From the NCBI GenBank assembly GCA_910575545.1, contig CAJTFH010000001.1, positions 237,972 through 301,971 on the forward strand: a stretch of 64,000 bases of DNA, in the 5' to 3' direction. Of the stretch, positions 35,603 to 44,198 are shown piece after piece. The DNA is from Bacteroidales bacterium (GTDB taxonomy: Bacteria > Bacteroidota > Bacteroidia > Bacteroidales > Muribaculaceae). The translations under genes and the position numbers were made by a program. Below the pieces are notes generated by a model. It ran no database searches, had not been told where the DNA came from, and worked only from the letters and a program-made list of their open reading frames with translations. The first letter of the stretch is position 1. Each line of letters starts with the position of its first letter.

Positions 35603-36235
35603 TTATTGGTACATGTCAACGAGGGTTTGAAGACCACCATCGTAGCCCTTACCTATAGCCTCAAACTCCCAGTCTCCATCTTCGTTAAGAACGAGAGCAC
35701 CGGCAACTACAGCTGTCTCAGATGAGAAGTGCTCTTTGAGATTGTAGGAACACAGTTCTTCGCCAGTTTCTTCGTTTGTGATAACGATTTGAGGATCGCG
35801 AACATTCTTGAATGTTGTTTTACCTTCCTCATCGTAAATGGTTACGCAGAAGACTATTTCTGTGATTTCGGGGCGTACCTTTGAAAGGTCAACGTGCATG
35901 GTTTCGCCTGCTTCCTCACCGCCATCATCTTCTCCATCACCAAGGTCATCAGCGGAACCCACTACTGAGCCATCGAAGCTGACAGGGACAGTGTTGTCAC
36001 GCCAGTTTTTCTTGCTGCCGAATTTTGTGCGGTCGTAAGCTTCGGAACGGTTGTTGGACTTGTAATAAACAAAGTCAGCATCTTCGGTTATTACACCATC
36101 ATCGTTAAGGAGGAACGCGGATGCATCAAGGTCTGCACCTGATTTCCAATTCAGGTCAACCTGAATTGCTGAAAGCTCATCACCTTTGCCGAGTGAGAAC
36201 TTTTCACCTTTTGAAAGGTCGAATTTTTTTGCCAT
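35603..36235 (-). CDS. TerD family protein, first copy
   Basis: The start at 36235 (MAKKFDLSKGEKFSLGKGDE) is the normal TerD start; a longer frame would overlap the upstream gene. The 210 residues contain DLNWKSGADLDASAFLLND, FVYYKSNNRSEAYDRTKFG, an acidic loop DDLGDGEDDGGEE (about 95 to 107) that is characteristic of Ca2+-binding TerD proteins, and GDWEFEAIGKGYDGGLQT at the end. The acidic loop is weaker in the second copy, so calcium affinity may differ between the two. Confidence 0.92.
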   Translation of the reverse strand: MAKKFDLSKGEKFSLGKGDELSAIQVDLNWKSGADLDASAFLLNDDGVITEDADFVYYKSNNRSEAYDRTKFGSKKNWRDNTVPVSFDGSVVGSADDLGDGEDDGGEEAGETMHVDLSKVRPEITEIVFCVTIYDEEGKTTFKNVRDPQIVITNEETGEELCSYNLKEHFSSETAVVAGALVLNEDGDWEFEAIGKGYDGGLQTLVDMYQ

Positions 36236-36254
36236 TGTTGTTGATATTATATGA

Positions 36255-38246
36255 TTATATTTTTCGGTAGTCTGCAAGCAGTTTTTTATATTCAGAAGAA
36301 TTGAGACCAGCTTTTTCGCATAAATCTATATATTCTTCAATCTCTTTGATGATACGGGAAATTTGTTCGCGATTTTTTGATTTTCTATATTCTTCGATAG
36401 CGGCTTTCCTTAATTCCACGCCTTTTTGAGAACGTATTATGTCAGAAAGTATACAAGCCATAACGTTGTTGTTTTGGCTCCTATACCAATCGCGAGCTTC
36501 CTTGAGTTTACCTTGTGCTATTAAAGAATCTCCATCGTTATTCTTTTCTCTGGCGGATTCTTTATATTGCTTGGTCTGATTGTGAATTCTTCCACCAATA
36601 ACGCGCCAGTCACCATTTCCGTTAGCCGCAGAAGCAACCCAAACCCATTTGCCGTTAGGGTGAATGTCACCATCGTTATGCCTGGATTTAGCTCGCTTAG
36701 GTTCATCAGCGGCAATCAATGAAAGTTCGTTTTGAACGGAGCTAATAAGACGGTCTGTTCCTGATTCCTTTTGCAAAGAATTGAGAAAACTTTGAAGAAT
36801 GGAACGAGCATCAGATAAATTTCCCGACCTGACTTTTCCTTTCGCTGTAGCTTTAATCTCTCGCCATTGCCGTTCAAATGATTTAATTGAATTATGGTTG
36901 ACAATTGGTGCTTGAGTGATATTATATTTCGCAATTTCAGTAGAAATTTCTGCGATTACATTATCAACTCCTGATATGGCTTGACATTCAGAAAGAAAGT
37001 CCTTAAGCATCTGTAGTGCCATGTCTGGCTGTCCACCACGCTGCTTTCCATTGGCCTCGGCCTTAACCAGTCTCCATTTCTTTGAAATTCCCTTTATTTT
37101 AATTTGATTGCCGCTTTCCCGCGGAGGATTAACATCAACGGGAGATTCAACAATAATTGTCTCAGGTTCAAACATAGGAACTACTTCAGAGATAATGAGG
37201 TTCATCGTGTTATCTCGAAGTTTTTTATCTGTCTTAATAGTTTTTGAAAATCCGGAGCTAAGATTTTGTTCAAAATATGAATTACCGGCAACAATTCCAC
37301 GCAGCAAAAGAAGAACCCTTGAACGATTTATAATTCCATTCTCTTTAAGGAATTGCTCTAAAGTGTCCTTTATGGATACTCCGTCAGAATTTTGAATATA
37401 GTCGATTGTATTCCTATTAAGGCTATAATGGTATTGCTGCCCGTCGGAAAGTAAGATAGTATCATTGACCAATGGCAACGATGAGCTTAGAAAGTCGGTT
37501 GCTGCTTTACTTATAGCATCCTCTTCATTTGACTTTTGAAGCCATGGATTCTGACCTATAACCCTTTCCCAAATCATCTTTTCGACATACTTCTTGCGAG
37601 GATCAATCCCTAAACTTTCAAAGCTCTTAATGATGGGAGCAGTATCATTATTTACACCGAATATAGAAAACGTTAAATCAGGTCCCTCTGCCCATGCGAC
37701 AACTACCTTGTCGCAGACATATTCGTTAGATAAGGATTCATTAATATATCTATTTATATAACGATCATAATCAACGACTCTGACTCGATTATATCCGCTG
37801 TCCTTGAATAGACCTTGTAGTAAGGCTCTTTCATTGGGCTTTATGTCTGACTCACATACAAGTGTGAGAGGCATTTTGGCTCTGTTATCGCTCAATGAGC
37901 CGAATCTATTGAATAGAATATGACGGAAAAAATCTCGGAAAATAGATTCTGAGGCATCAAGCAGTAGATTTCTAATGGGACGAGTCTGACCGCCAATAGT
38001 ATAGGAGCTGTCTTCAACTAATCGTTCAAAATAATTATCGAAAGCGTTGGTAGTTCCCGAATGGGCTGCACGGACAGCATCATCTCCAATTACAATACCT
38101 GTATCGGAGCAATAGAAAGCCAAAGGTGCCGGCCAATTCCCATTAGGAAGCGATACAAGTTTGTTCTCACCATCGCGTTGCCAATACTCAAAGGATATGC
38201 GATGGTGAGATATTGATATGATTATTTTATAACTATCCCCTTTCAT
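36255..38246 (-). CDS. Degenerate Hsp70-like protein with C-terminal repeats
   Basis: The function is unknown. The first 350 residues look like an Hsp70-type ATPase fold: IGDDAVRAA (about 54) at the place of VGEAA, LQGLFKDSGYNRVRVVDY (about 143) at the place of the Hsp70 AAxxAG...INEP segment, and VVVAWAEGPDLTFSIFGV (about 181) at phosphate loop 2. The DxG phosphate motif at the N-terminus is missing (IIISISHHRISF), so ATP hydrolysis is doubtful. Residues about 386-441 and 456-511 are a duplicated helical unit with K(K/R)-Q-W-R and G-x-R-x-G words; a third W-x-V-I-G-G-R follows. The stop of the upstream gene overlaps its start by one base. Confidence 0.65.
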   Translation of the reverse strand: MKGDSYKIIISISHHRISFEYWQRDGENKLVSLPNGNWPAPLAFYCSDTGIVIGDDAVRAAHSGTTNAFDNYFERLVEDSSYTIGGQTRPIRNLLLDASESIFRDFFRHILFNRFGSLSDNRAKMPLTLVCESDIKPNERALLQGLFKDSGYNRVRVVDYDRYINRYINESLSNEYVCDKVVVAWAEGPDLTFSIFGVNNDTAPIIKSFESLGIDPRKKYVEKMIWERVIGQNPWLQKSNEEDAISKAATDFLSSSLPLVNDTILLSDGQQYHYSLNRNTIDYIQNSDGVSIKDTLEQFLKENGIINRSRVLLLLRGIVAGNSYFEQNLSSGFSKTIKTDKKLRDNTMNLIISEVVPMFEPETIIVESPVDVNPPRESGNQIKIKGISKKWRLVKAEANGKQRGGQPDMALQMLKDFLSECQAISGVDNVIAEISTEIAKYNITQAPIVNHNSIKSFERQWREIKATAKGKVRSGNLSDARSILQSFLNSLQKESGTDRLISSVQNELSLIAADEPKRAKSRHNDGDIHPNGKWVWVASAANGNGDWRVIGGRIHNQTKQYKESAREKNNDGDSLIAQGKLKEARDWYRSQNNNVMACILSDIIRSQKGVELRKAAIEEYRKSKNREQISRIIKEIEEYIDLCEKAGLNSSEYKKLLADYRKI

Positions 38247-41200
38247 TATAAGAGTTTCAACAACGTATTGTCATAGAATTTCATACCCTCAAGGATAATG
38301 ATAGGAGCAACGAAGCTGAAAGGTTTACCGCCCTCCTGTGCTTCTCGTCTTGCCGAACGGAATTCCGGCATATTCTGTACATAACCCGAAATGTTCATAT
38401 CGCGACAGGCGGCCTCAAGCTCGGCTGGATTAACCGACCAATTAAAGAGTTGGCGAGCGGCTTGATAGAAGAAGCTACAAAATTCAGTGAATTTATCGGC
38501 TTGAGATTTAGTGTTATCGGCACGAAGACGTACACCAATTTGGCCAAGCATCGCAGGAGTAATGGAGTTGGTAAACTCTATTGGTCGTGGTATCATATCG
38601 TTACCTATAAGCTCGAATCCAGACTCTCCGATAATCTCGGAGGGTTGTTGATTGCGAGGTCGCTGTAGAATGGTATCTCCCTTGGCTAAACCTTTCGATA
38701 CTTCATATTTGATATTAGTATCGTGAAGTTGAGGTAGTTCAATAAGTTGCCATCCAGCGAGGGTTTCCATCAGATGTGTTTTGCCATAACCCATCACAAA
38801 CATTTGTCCATAATATTGCTTGGCTGCTCCGGCATTAATGGTATTAAGCCACTGGAAAAGTCGAGATCCCTTACCGGCAAAAGTAACACGAACATTTGGT
38901 TTGCGACGAGCCGGCCATTCGGTCTCCGGAGTCTTATTCAGATCATCAATAAGTTTGTGTGCGACTTGCCCGGCATAGAACATCAAAAGCCCCGTTACAT
39001 ACATGTTAACACACATGAGCTGTGGACAATCAGCTGCAATGCGCTGATATAGATGTTCCAGTTGATTATCGCTAAGACGATTAACGATTTGATCGAAGAA
39101 GTATGGCGCTGTATGCTCATTGTATGTGTCATTGCCGAAATTAAGTCCAACCATTTGGATTTTGTATTCGGCACAAATGGAGCTTAAAACCTTCTTGAAC
39201 TGAGGAAATTTTGCAACAGATTGTGACACACGTTGAGCGGCAAAACGCAATGAGTTTTGCTTTATCATAGTGACTCCATTCTTAAGGTAGAATAAAGCCG
39301 ATATATCGGTGGTACTACCACCGACATCAAAGCATAAATTTAAGACGTTGGTTTCTGTGCCATATTTCACCGAAATGAAATTGGCAACTGCTTCAGCTTC
39401 TGATAGGCTCGGATTTGAATTTGCATTCGTCATCGTGTATAGAGGCTCCGGATCATACGACACCTCTTTGTCTGGATTATCCGGCATAAAATCCTCAGAC
39501 GAGATCTCTTCGGCAGGAGCTTTGTTTTCTTGTGCACCAAATCCAGCATTATCACCGAAAGAGTTGCTTCTGCCAAAATCTCCGCCGAAACTGCCTCCGA
39601 AGCCTGAGGAACCATTACTTCCAAAACCGCCCTCGAAGGAAGAATCTTGACTGCCGAAGCCGCCTCCGAAACCGCCACCAAAACCACTTTCAGAACCGGT
39701 TGATGTCTGCCCAACTGTACCAAACGCCCCGGTACCAATATCGGTCCCTAACGAACGGGTATCAGTATAGCAGCTAACATTTAACTCGTATCTTTCGCCG
39801 TTTTCTTTTAAAACCGGTGAAATCGTTTTTAGCGTCTCCCAAATACTCTGATATGAATACAGAAGTTGTCCCGCCATTGCAGATGGATAAGACCATTTTA
39901 TGCTATTAGGTACTAAACCCTGTGCAAACAGCGTAGCATAAACTTGAAGCATAAGAGTCCGCAGGAATGCACTCTTATGTGCTTTGTCATCATCTGTGTC
40001 CTCCCATTTCATATTATGAATTTGGGTAACTTCTCCAACACCATTAGGATAGAACAAAGTGATTTTATTCTTTTCGGAATTAGAGAACGGAAGATTATCA
40101 GCAAAGCTTGGGAAACCGCCTACGACTTCACGCTCGTTCCTCATTTTGAGTGTTTCGCCAGTTTTAAGTGCAGGCAAGCGACGATTATCATGAATAGTCA
40201 ACACGCTCTTGATTGCGTTTGACATAACGCTCGGACCTGCACCTTGAAAAAAGAACACTTGATTCTCACGAGGAAACAACGGCTTCCCAGGGAGTTCATT
40301 TCCCATTAGTGAAACACGCTGATTCCCAAATGAAAATCCTTGTTCCTGAGTGCTGTCGCTCGAATATGCGATTGATGTATTGGTACTTCCAAAGTCAATT
40401 CCCAAATGTACAGGATTCAACGAAGAGTGAGCACCGGGGCGCATCCAATCATGAGGTAAGTTCGCGCCTTGAGCAGAACTATAGTTTATGAGGAGATAAC
40501 CACCTTCGTTGCCGGTTGGAGAAAGAAGTCTAACTCCTTTGAACGGCTTGTTTGAGCGATATATTTCGTATTTGTAAGGGTTGTCTGCAACTGCTTCATC
40601 AGAAAGAACCAATAGCTCCGACTTGACAACACTGTCGGGCGCAACAATTCTTCCGTCACGACTTAATAGAACAGGAGCTTGCTCTCTATCAACGACAATT
40701 CGGAAATAATCGCCTTGCATATAACCGACGAATGGGAAAGCACGATATGACGTACTGGTACCGTTGTGAGGCAGTTCGTTATACATAAAGTATGCATCCC
40801 ATTGTGGAGAAACGAAATTTGGCCAAATTAAAATATCCTTATTTTTGATTTCTCCATCGGAAGTATATACTTTCTTGAACTGTCTACGTATGCCGGAGTC
40901 AGTAACCAAAGTAAGGATTACTTCAAGGTTATCTGTGCGCACAGACGGGTCATATGTCGCTTTAAGAGTTGATGCAATGGCACTTGATGAACCGGACATT
41001 CCAACCAAGGTGGCAACATTTTTCCCAAAAACGTTTAAGCCTTGAGCACTTAAGGGAAGTGCAAAATATGCTTTATCTTGCATCCCCTTGACATCGGCTG
41101 TCAGAACAAGAATTGGTAGATTCTTAAATTCTGTCGCACCAACATTTAAGTCAAGTTTGGCGATATGAGCATTATCTTCGAGCAAGAGATTTTTTGGATC

Positions 41201-42157
41201 GAACTCTACACCTCCGTTCATTTCTGTTTCCGAAATGACACCTTCAACGCCATTGAGAATATCCTTATGACAGAACAGTTTCTCGAAAGGTCCACCAAAA
41301 GCAGCACTCACAGGAGGTGTACTGCCAATAGAAAGTTCAAATCCATCTCGTGCAGCACGTTCTTCAATTTCTTGTTTCCAAGAGTTGAGTAAAGTACGTA
41401 TTGAGATATAATTAACACCCTCTCCGGCAGGAAGCGACTTATAATATTCCTCTGCTTCGCCTAATCCTTGGAGGATATGACTAACATAGGCATGTAAGGT
41501 CGCTACTTGCATGGGTTTCATTGATGACTTTAAAGGATCAATGAATTTACCCGTTAAGACATCAATCCATGGGCGTTCATCTGAAGCATCACATTTGTAG
41601 CCTGTGGATGTGAATAATAACGATTCTGGTGCCGTGGCACCGACAACCGTGTTCCTATATTTTATTACGTTAATAAACGGAGTCGCTGTCTGATTGTCGG
41701 TAAGATTTTGGTCGCACCAACGATTTCTACGGCGAAGGAGCATATTTCCAAATGCACCTTTAGGCTCGTAAACATTATTTGTTTTTGCGACATCTTTACC
41801 ATCGCTGTATGAGAGTTCGATTTTCCTTACACTAATATGTGCATAATCGAGTGCCATACAGGCAATAAGGCCTTTCCATTCGTCAACTAATTGACTATAA
41901 TAGCCAACAAGATTATTCGGGGTTTTATCACCTCCACTTGTCGCAACATGGTCAAGCGCTGTTTTGAACAAGTCAACGCGAGCGAAAGCAGTCGGTATGC
42001 CGGACACGAGTTGACCGACATTTGTCTGTTTGCTTAATTGTGGTGTGATTATATTTTTGATGAACACAGAGGTATTGCCCAACTCCTTCCATTTATTGAG
42101 ATCACCGGAAGGAATGGCTGATGTATTCACATCTATTGTAAGCGATTTTTCTGCCAT
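38246..42157 (-). CDS. Large actin/Hsp70-fold ATPase with Gly/Phe-rich insert
   Basis: The 1303-residue protein has an N-terminal region of about 580 residues with no fold I recognise. An ASKHA ATPase domain follows: phosphate-1 motif LGIDFGSTNTSIAY (585-598), phosphate-2 motif LCFDVGGSTTDISALF (941-956) and adenosine motif VTFAGKGSRLF (1091-1101). Between them a low-complexity insert (about 822 to 874) is built of GFGG and SFGG words. It is somewhat like SrfB-type Hsp70-like proteins of Proteobacteria, but I cannot confirm this. All three nucleotide motifs are intact, so it should bind and hydrolyse ATP. It lies 2 bases after the tubulin-like gene. Confidence 0.75.
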   Translation of the reverse strand: MAEKSLTIDVNTSAIPSGDLNKWKELGNTSVFIKNIITPQLSKQTNVGQLVSGIPTAFARVDLFKTALDHVATSGGDKTPNNLVGYYSQLVDEWKGLIACMALDYAHISVRKIELSYSDGKDVAKTNNVYEPKGAFGNMLLRRRNRWCDQNLTDNQTATPFINVIKYRNTVVGATAPESLLFTSTGYKCDASDERPWIDVLTGKFIDPLKSSMKPMQVATLHAYVSHILQGLGEAEEYYKSLPAGEGVNYISIRTLLNSWKQEIEERAARDGFELSIGSTPPVSAAFGGPFEKLFCHKDILNGVEGVISETEMNGGVEFDPKNLLLEDNAHIAKLDLNVGATEFKNLPILVLTADVKGMQDKAYFALPLSAQGLNVFGKNVATLVGMSGSSSAIASTLKATYDPSVRTDNLEVILTLVTDSGIRRQFKKVYTSDGEIKNKDILIWPNFVSPQWDAYFMYNELPHNGTSTSYRAFPFVGYMQGDYFRIVVDREQAPVLLSRDGRIVAPDSVVKSELLVLSDEAVADNPYKYEIYRSNKPFKGVRLLSPTGNEGGYLLINYSSAQGANLPHDWMRPGAHSSLNPVHLGIDFGSTNTSIAYSSDSTQEQGFSFGNQRVSLMGNELPGKPLFPRENQVFFFQGAGPSVMSNAIKSVLTIHDNRRLPALKTGETLKMRNEREVVGGFPSFADNLPFSNSEKNKITLFYPNGVGEVTQIHNMKWEDTDDDKAHKSAFLRTLMLQVYATLFAQGLVPNSIKWSYPSAMAGQLLYSYQSIWETLKTISPVLKENGERYELNVSCYTDTRSLGTDIGTGAFGTVGQTSTGSESGFGGGFGGGFGSQDSSFEGGFGSNGSSGFGGSFGGDFGRSNSFGDNAGFGAQENKAPAEEISSEDFMPDNPDKEVSYDPEPLYTMTNANSNPSLSEAEAVANFISVKYGTETNVLNLCFDVGGSTTDISALFYLKNGVTMIKQNSLRFAAQRVSQSVAKFPQFKKVLSSICAEYKIQMVGLNFGNDTYNEHTAPYFFDQIVNRLSDNQLEHLYQRIAADCPQLMCVNMYVTGLLMFYAGQVAHKLIDDLNKTPETEWPARRKPNVRVTFAGKGSRLFQWLNTINAGAAKQYYGQMFVMGYGKTHLMETLAGWQLIELPQLHDTNIKYEVSKGLAKGDTILQRPRNQQPSEIIGESGFELIGNDMIPRPIEFTNSITPAMLGQIGVRLRADNTKSQADKFTEFCSFFYQAARQLFNWSVNPAELEAACRDMNISGYVQNMPEFRSARREAQEGGKPFSFVAPIIILEGMKFYDNTLLKLL

Positions 42158-42159
42158 AG

Positions 42160-43824
42160 TTATTCGTTAAAATGTTGAGCAATAGTAACCGCGTTATACA
42201 TTTGTGCGAGAAACTCCTCCTTGAGAGTCGTTGCTTGAGTTTCAACTGGGAGTGAATCCTCACTTTTCAATATCGTTATCAGATTATCAAATCTACGATT
42301 TGAGGCAGAGCCGATAAATCCCTTGGTGTTCCAGTGATGGGCTTCATCTGCGAAGATGGTTCCGGGGTCAATGTTATGTAGACCGTTGATGTCTGTAATA
42401 AATGCTTCAGGAGCAAAAATAAATTTCCCGGCACCTACTGATTTGAATACTTGGTATATCCACCCGAATACGACGCTGCTCTTAACGAATTTGTATCCAA
42501 ATTCCTTGAGATACTCATCTATCTCGGCACATTGCGCATCAGAAAGTTCGTTGAAATTAGGGAATTTTGCAGAGTCGAGATAGTTAAGCAACTGAGCGGT
42601 TCCACAGGTGCCTTCGTGCGCACCTTCAAATTTTGACAGGATTATGTGAGCCAAGGACAGTAAGGCTCCGAGTTTATTCTCGAATATTTCACCGCGTTCA
42701 GACCCCACAAAACTTGCTCCTGACAACTGCATATTACCATTGTCATCGACTGCAACTGTTCTATAATCGTACTCGGCTTCGCCTATTTTTTCAAGCTTTG
42801 CGCGATCTTCGTTAAAGAAGTCATATGCAGCAACTGCACACATCAACTCTGCAACATGACAATCGTTTCGCTGTTCATGCCCTCCTGTAACCACATTCCC
42901 GGCTTTACCATCTGAATAGTTTATTTTTAAACTGCTCGGCCAGCCAATGTGGTACATTCGCTTATAAGTCTTCTTTACGGTTGTATCATCATTGTAGAAA
43001 CTTAAGGCTGCTTGAGAGTTTAGCGCAAAATTATTGGCGTCAGCAATGATTTTATCTAAAGTCAGTTGCTGAGATGTAGGCGTTTTGAATGTGAAGTAGT
43101 CGGTTAAAAGAGTAGACCCGAAAAGAACTTTTTTCAGGTTTAACTCATTGTTACCGCCTGTAAGGAGTTTAAGGGCTTCACTTATTGCGATAGGCATTAC
43201 TGGAATAGATGAAGCACCGGTTCCCCCAAATACACTTCCGAAAACAAATACTCGTGCGGTTGCAGCGTGTTTATTGAGGAGTTCAAGATATCTGGCAAGT
43301 TCTTTCTCTTGTGTCTTTACAGTATCTCCTCCTTTTTTGGCGTTTATTGCAGCTTCAATTATACCATGATACATTAGCATTGAGCCAAGATGAGTTTGTG
43401 CTCTGTATCCATGATCAAGTTTGAATTGTTGAACAGAATCTCGTTCAAACAGGAGGTCTGAAAGATCTTGGTTATCTTGTCGCTGTTCGTCGGTAAGATT
43501 TTTAGTTGATGCGAGAGCGTGGAGGGTCTGCCTATTCGGTATAGAATAATCAGTAAAAAATCTATATAAGTTCAACTTGGCAGAGAAGAACGTATTACTG
43601 CGTTGTTCTCCACCCTGATTCGATGCGTCGTTTGTTTTAACTTTGTTGTAGAGCCCTATAAGACTCTCGACTCGATCCTTATTACCATTATTTTGGTCGG
43701 TGTCAAGAGTAAGAATCTCAATAGTATGGTTATCGAATAGTCCCGCCGCGCATAAATGCACAAAAGATTCGAGGCACCTCATTCCGGTACCACCGATAGC
43801 TATCAGGAATAGTTTATCGTTCAT
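42160..43824 (-). CDS. Tubulin/FtsZ-like GTPase-fold protein
   Basis: The 554 residues begin with a Rossmann nucleotide motif LIAIGGTGMRCLESFVHL (7-24) and LTLDTDQNN (38-46). The tubulin signature loop appears in FGSVFGGTGASSIPVMP (195-211), matching GGGTG(T/S)G with one residue shifted. This fits the Tubulin_2 (tubulin-like) family, which is found in uncharacterised bacterial operons. The rest is helical and includes LTLDKIIADANNFALNS and GASFVGSERGEIFENKLG. GTP binding is likely; polymerisation is unknown. The gene overlaps none of its neighbours but lies 2 bases before the actin-like gene. Confidence 0.78.
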   Translation of the reverse strand: MNDKLFLIAIGGTGMRCLESFVHLCAAGLFDNHTIEILTLDTDQNNGNKDRVESLIGLYNKVKTNDASNQGGEQRSNTFFSAKLNLYRFFTDYSIPNRQTLHALASTKNLTDEQRQDNQDLSDLLFERDSVQQFKLDHGYRAQTHLGSMLMYHGIIEAAINAKKGGDTVKTQEKELARYLELLNKHAATARVFVFGSVFGGTGASSIPVMPIAISEALKLLTGGNNELNLKKVLFGSTLLTDYFTFKTPTSQQLTLDKIIADANNFALNSQAALSFYNDDTTVKKTYKRMYHIGWPSSLKINYSDGKAGNVVTGGHEQRNDCHVAELMCAVAAYDFFNEDRAKLEKIGEAEYDYRTVAVDDNGNMQLSGASFVGSERGEIFENKLGALLSLAHIILSKFEGAHEGTCGTAQLLNYLDSAKFPNFNELSDAQCAEIDEYLKEFGYKFVKSSVVFGWIYQVFKSVGAGKFIFAPEAFITDINGLHNIDPGTIFADEAHHWNTKGFIGSASNRRFDNLITILKSEDSLPVETQATTLKEEFLAQMYNAVTIAQHFNE

Positions 43825-43842
43825 TTATTTCTCCTTATGCGT

Positions 43843-44184
43843 TTAAAACCATGTACCAACCTTAGAGTTTGGGAAAAGTTTGCTGACAACAAAACCGACG
43901 AGAATGTAAACGACAACACAAACACCGGCAGCTATTCCTGAATGCATGAAGTAATCGCTCTGTATGCTCGGAACGGCTATCCCTTTACCGATGATGAAGT
44001 TGATTATAAATCCAACGACACCAGTTGCAACACAGAGAACCCAAAACCAAATTCTGCGAGTTGTGGTACCGGGATTGTTTGGTTTAAACAGTATAAGATT
44101 TGAGATTATCACGGCGAGCAGAAAAAATGCCACCATGATTACGATTGCCCACATATAGGCAGATGTGATCGATACTTGTTCCAT
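43843..44184 (-). CDS. Small three-helix membrane protein
   Basis: The function is unknown. The 113 residues hold three membrane helices at about 8-32, 44-66 and 80-104 and short charged ends. It has no signal peptide and no catalytic motif. The position between the vWA-like membrane protein and the tubulin-like protein suggests it anchors or completes a membrane complex of the operon. Confidence 0.75.
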   Translation of the reverse strand: MEQVSITSAYMWAIVIMVAFFLLAVIISNLILFKPNNPGTTTRRIWFWVLCVATGVVGFIINFIIGKGIAVPSIQSDYFMHSGIAAGVCVVVYILVGFVVSKLFPNSKVGTWF

Positions 44185-44198
44185 ATGATATTTTTTAT

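Noticed and set aside
39430..39777. Short frames in the Gly-rich part of the actin-like gene
   Set aside because: The low-complexity insert gives long open frames on all strands; only the main frame is continuous with conserved motifs.
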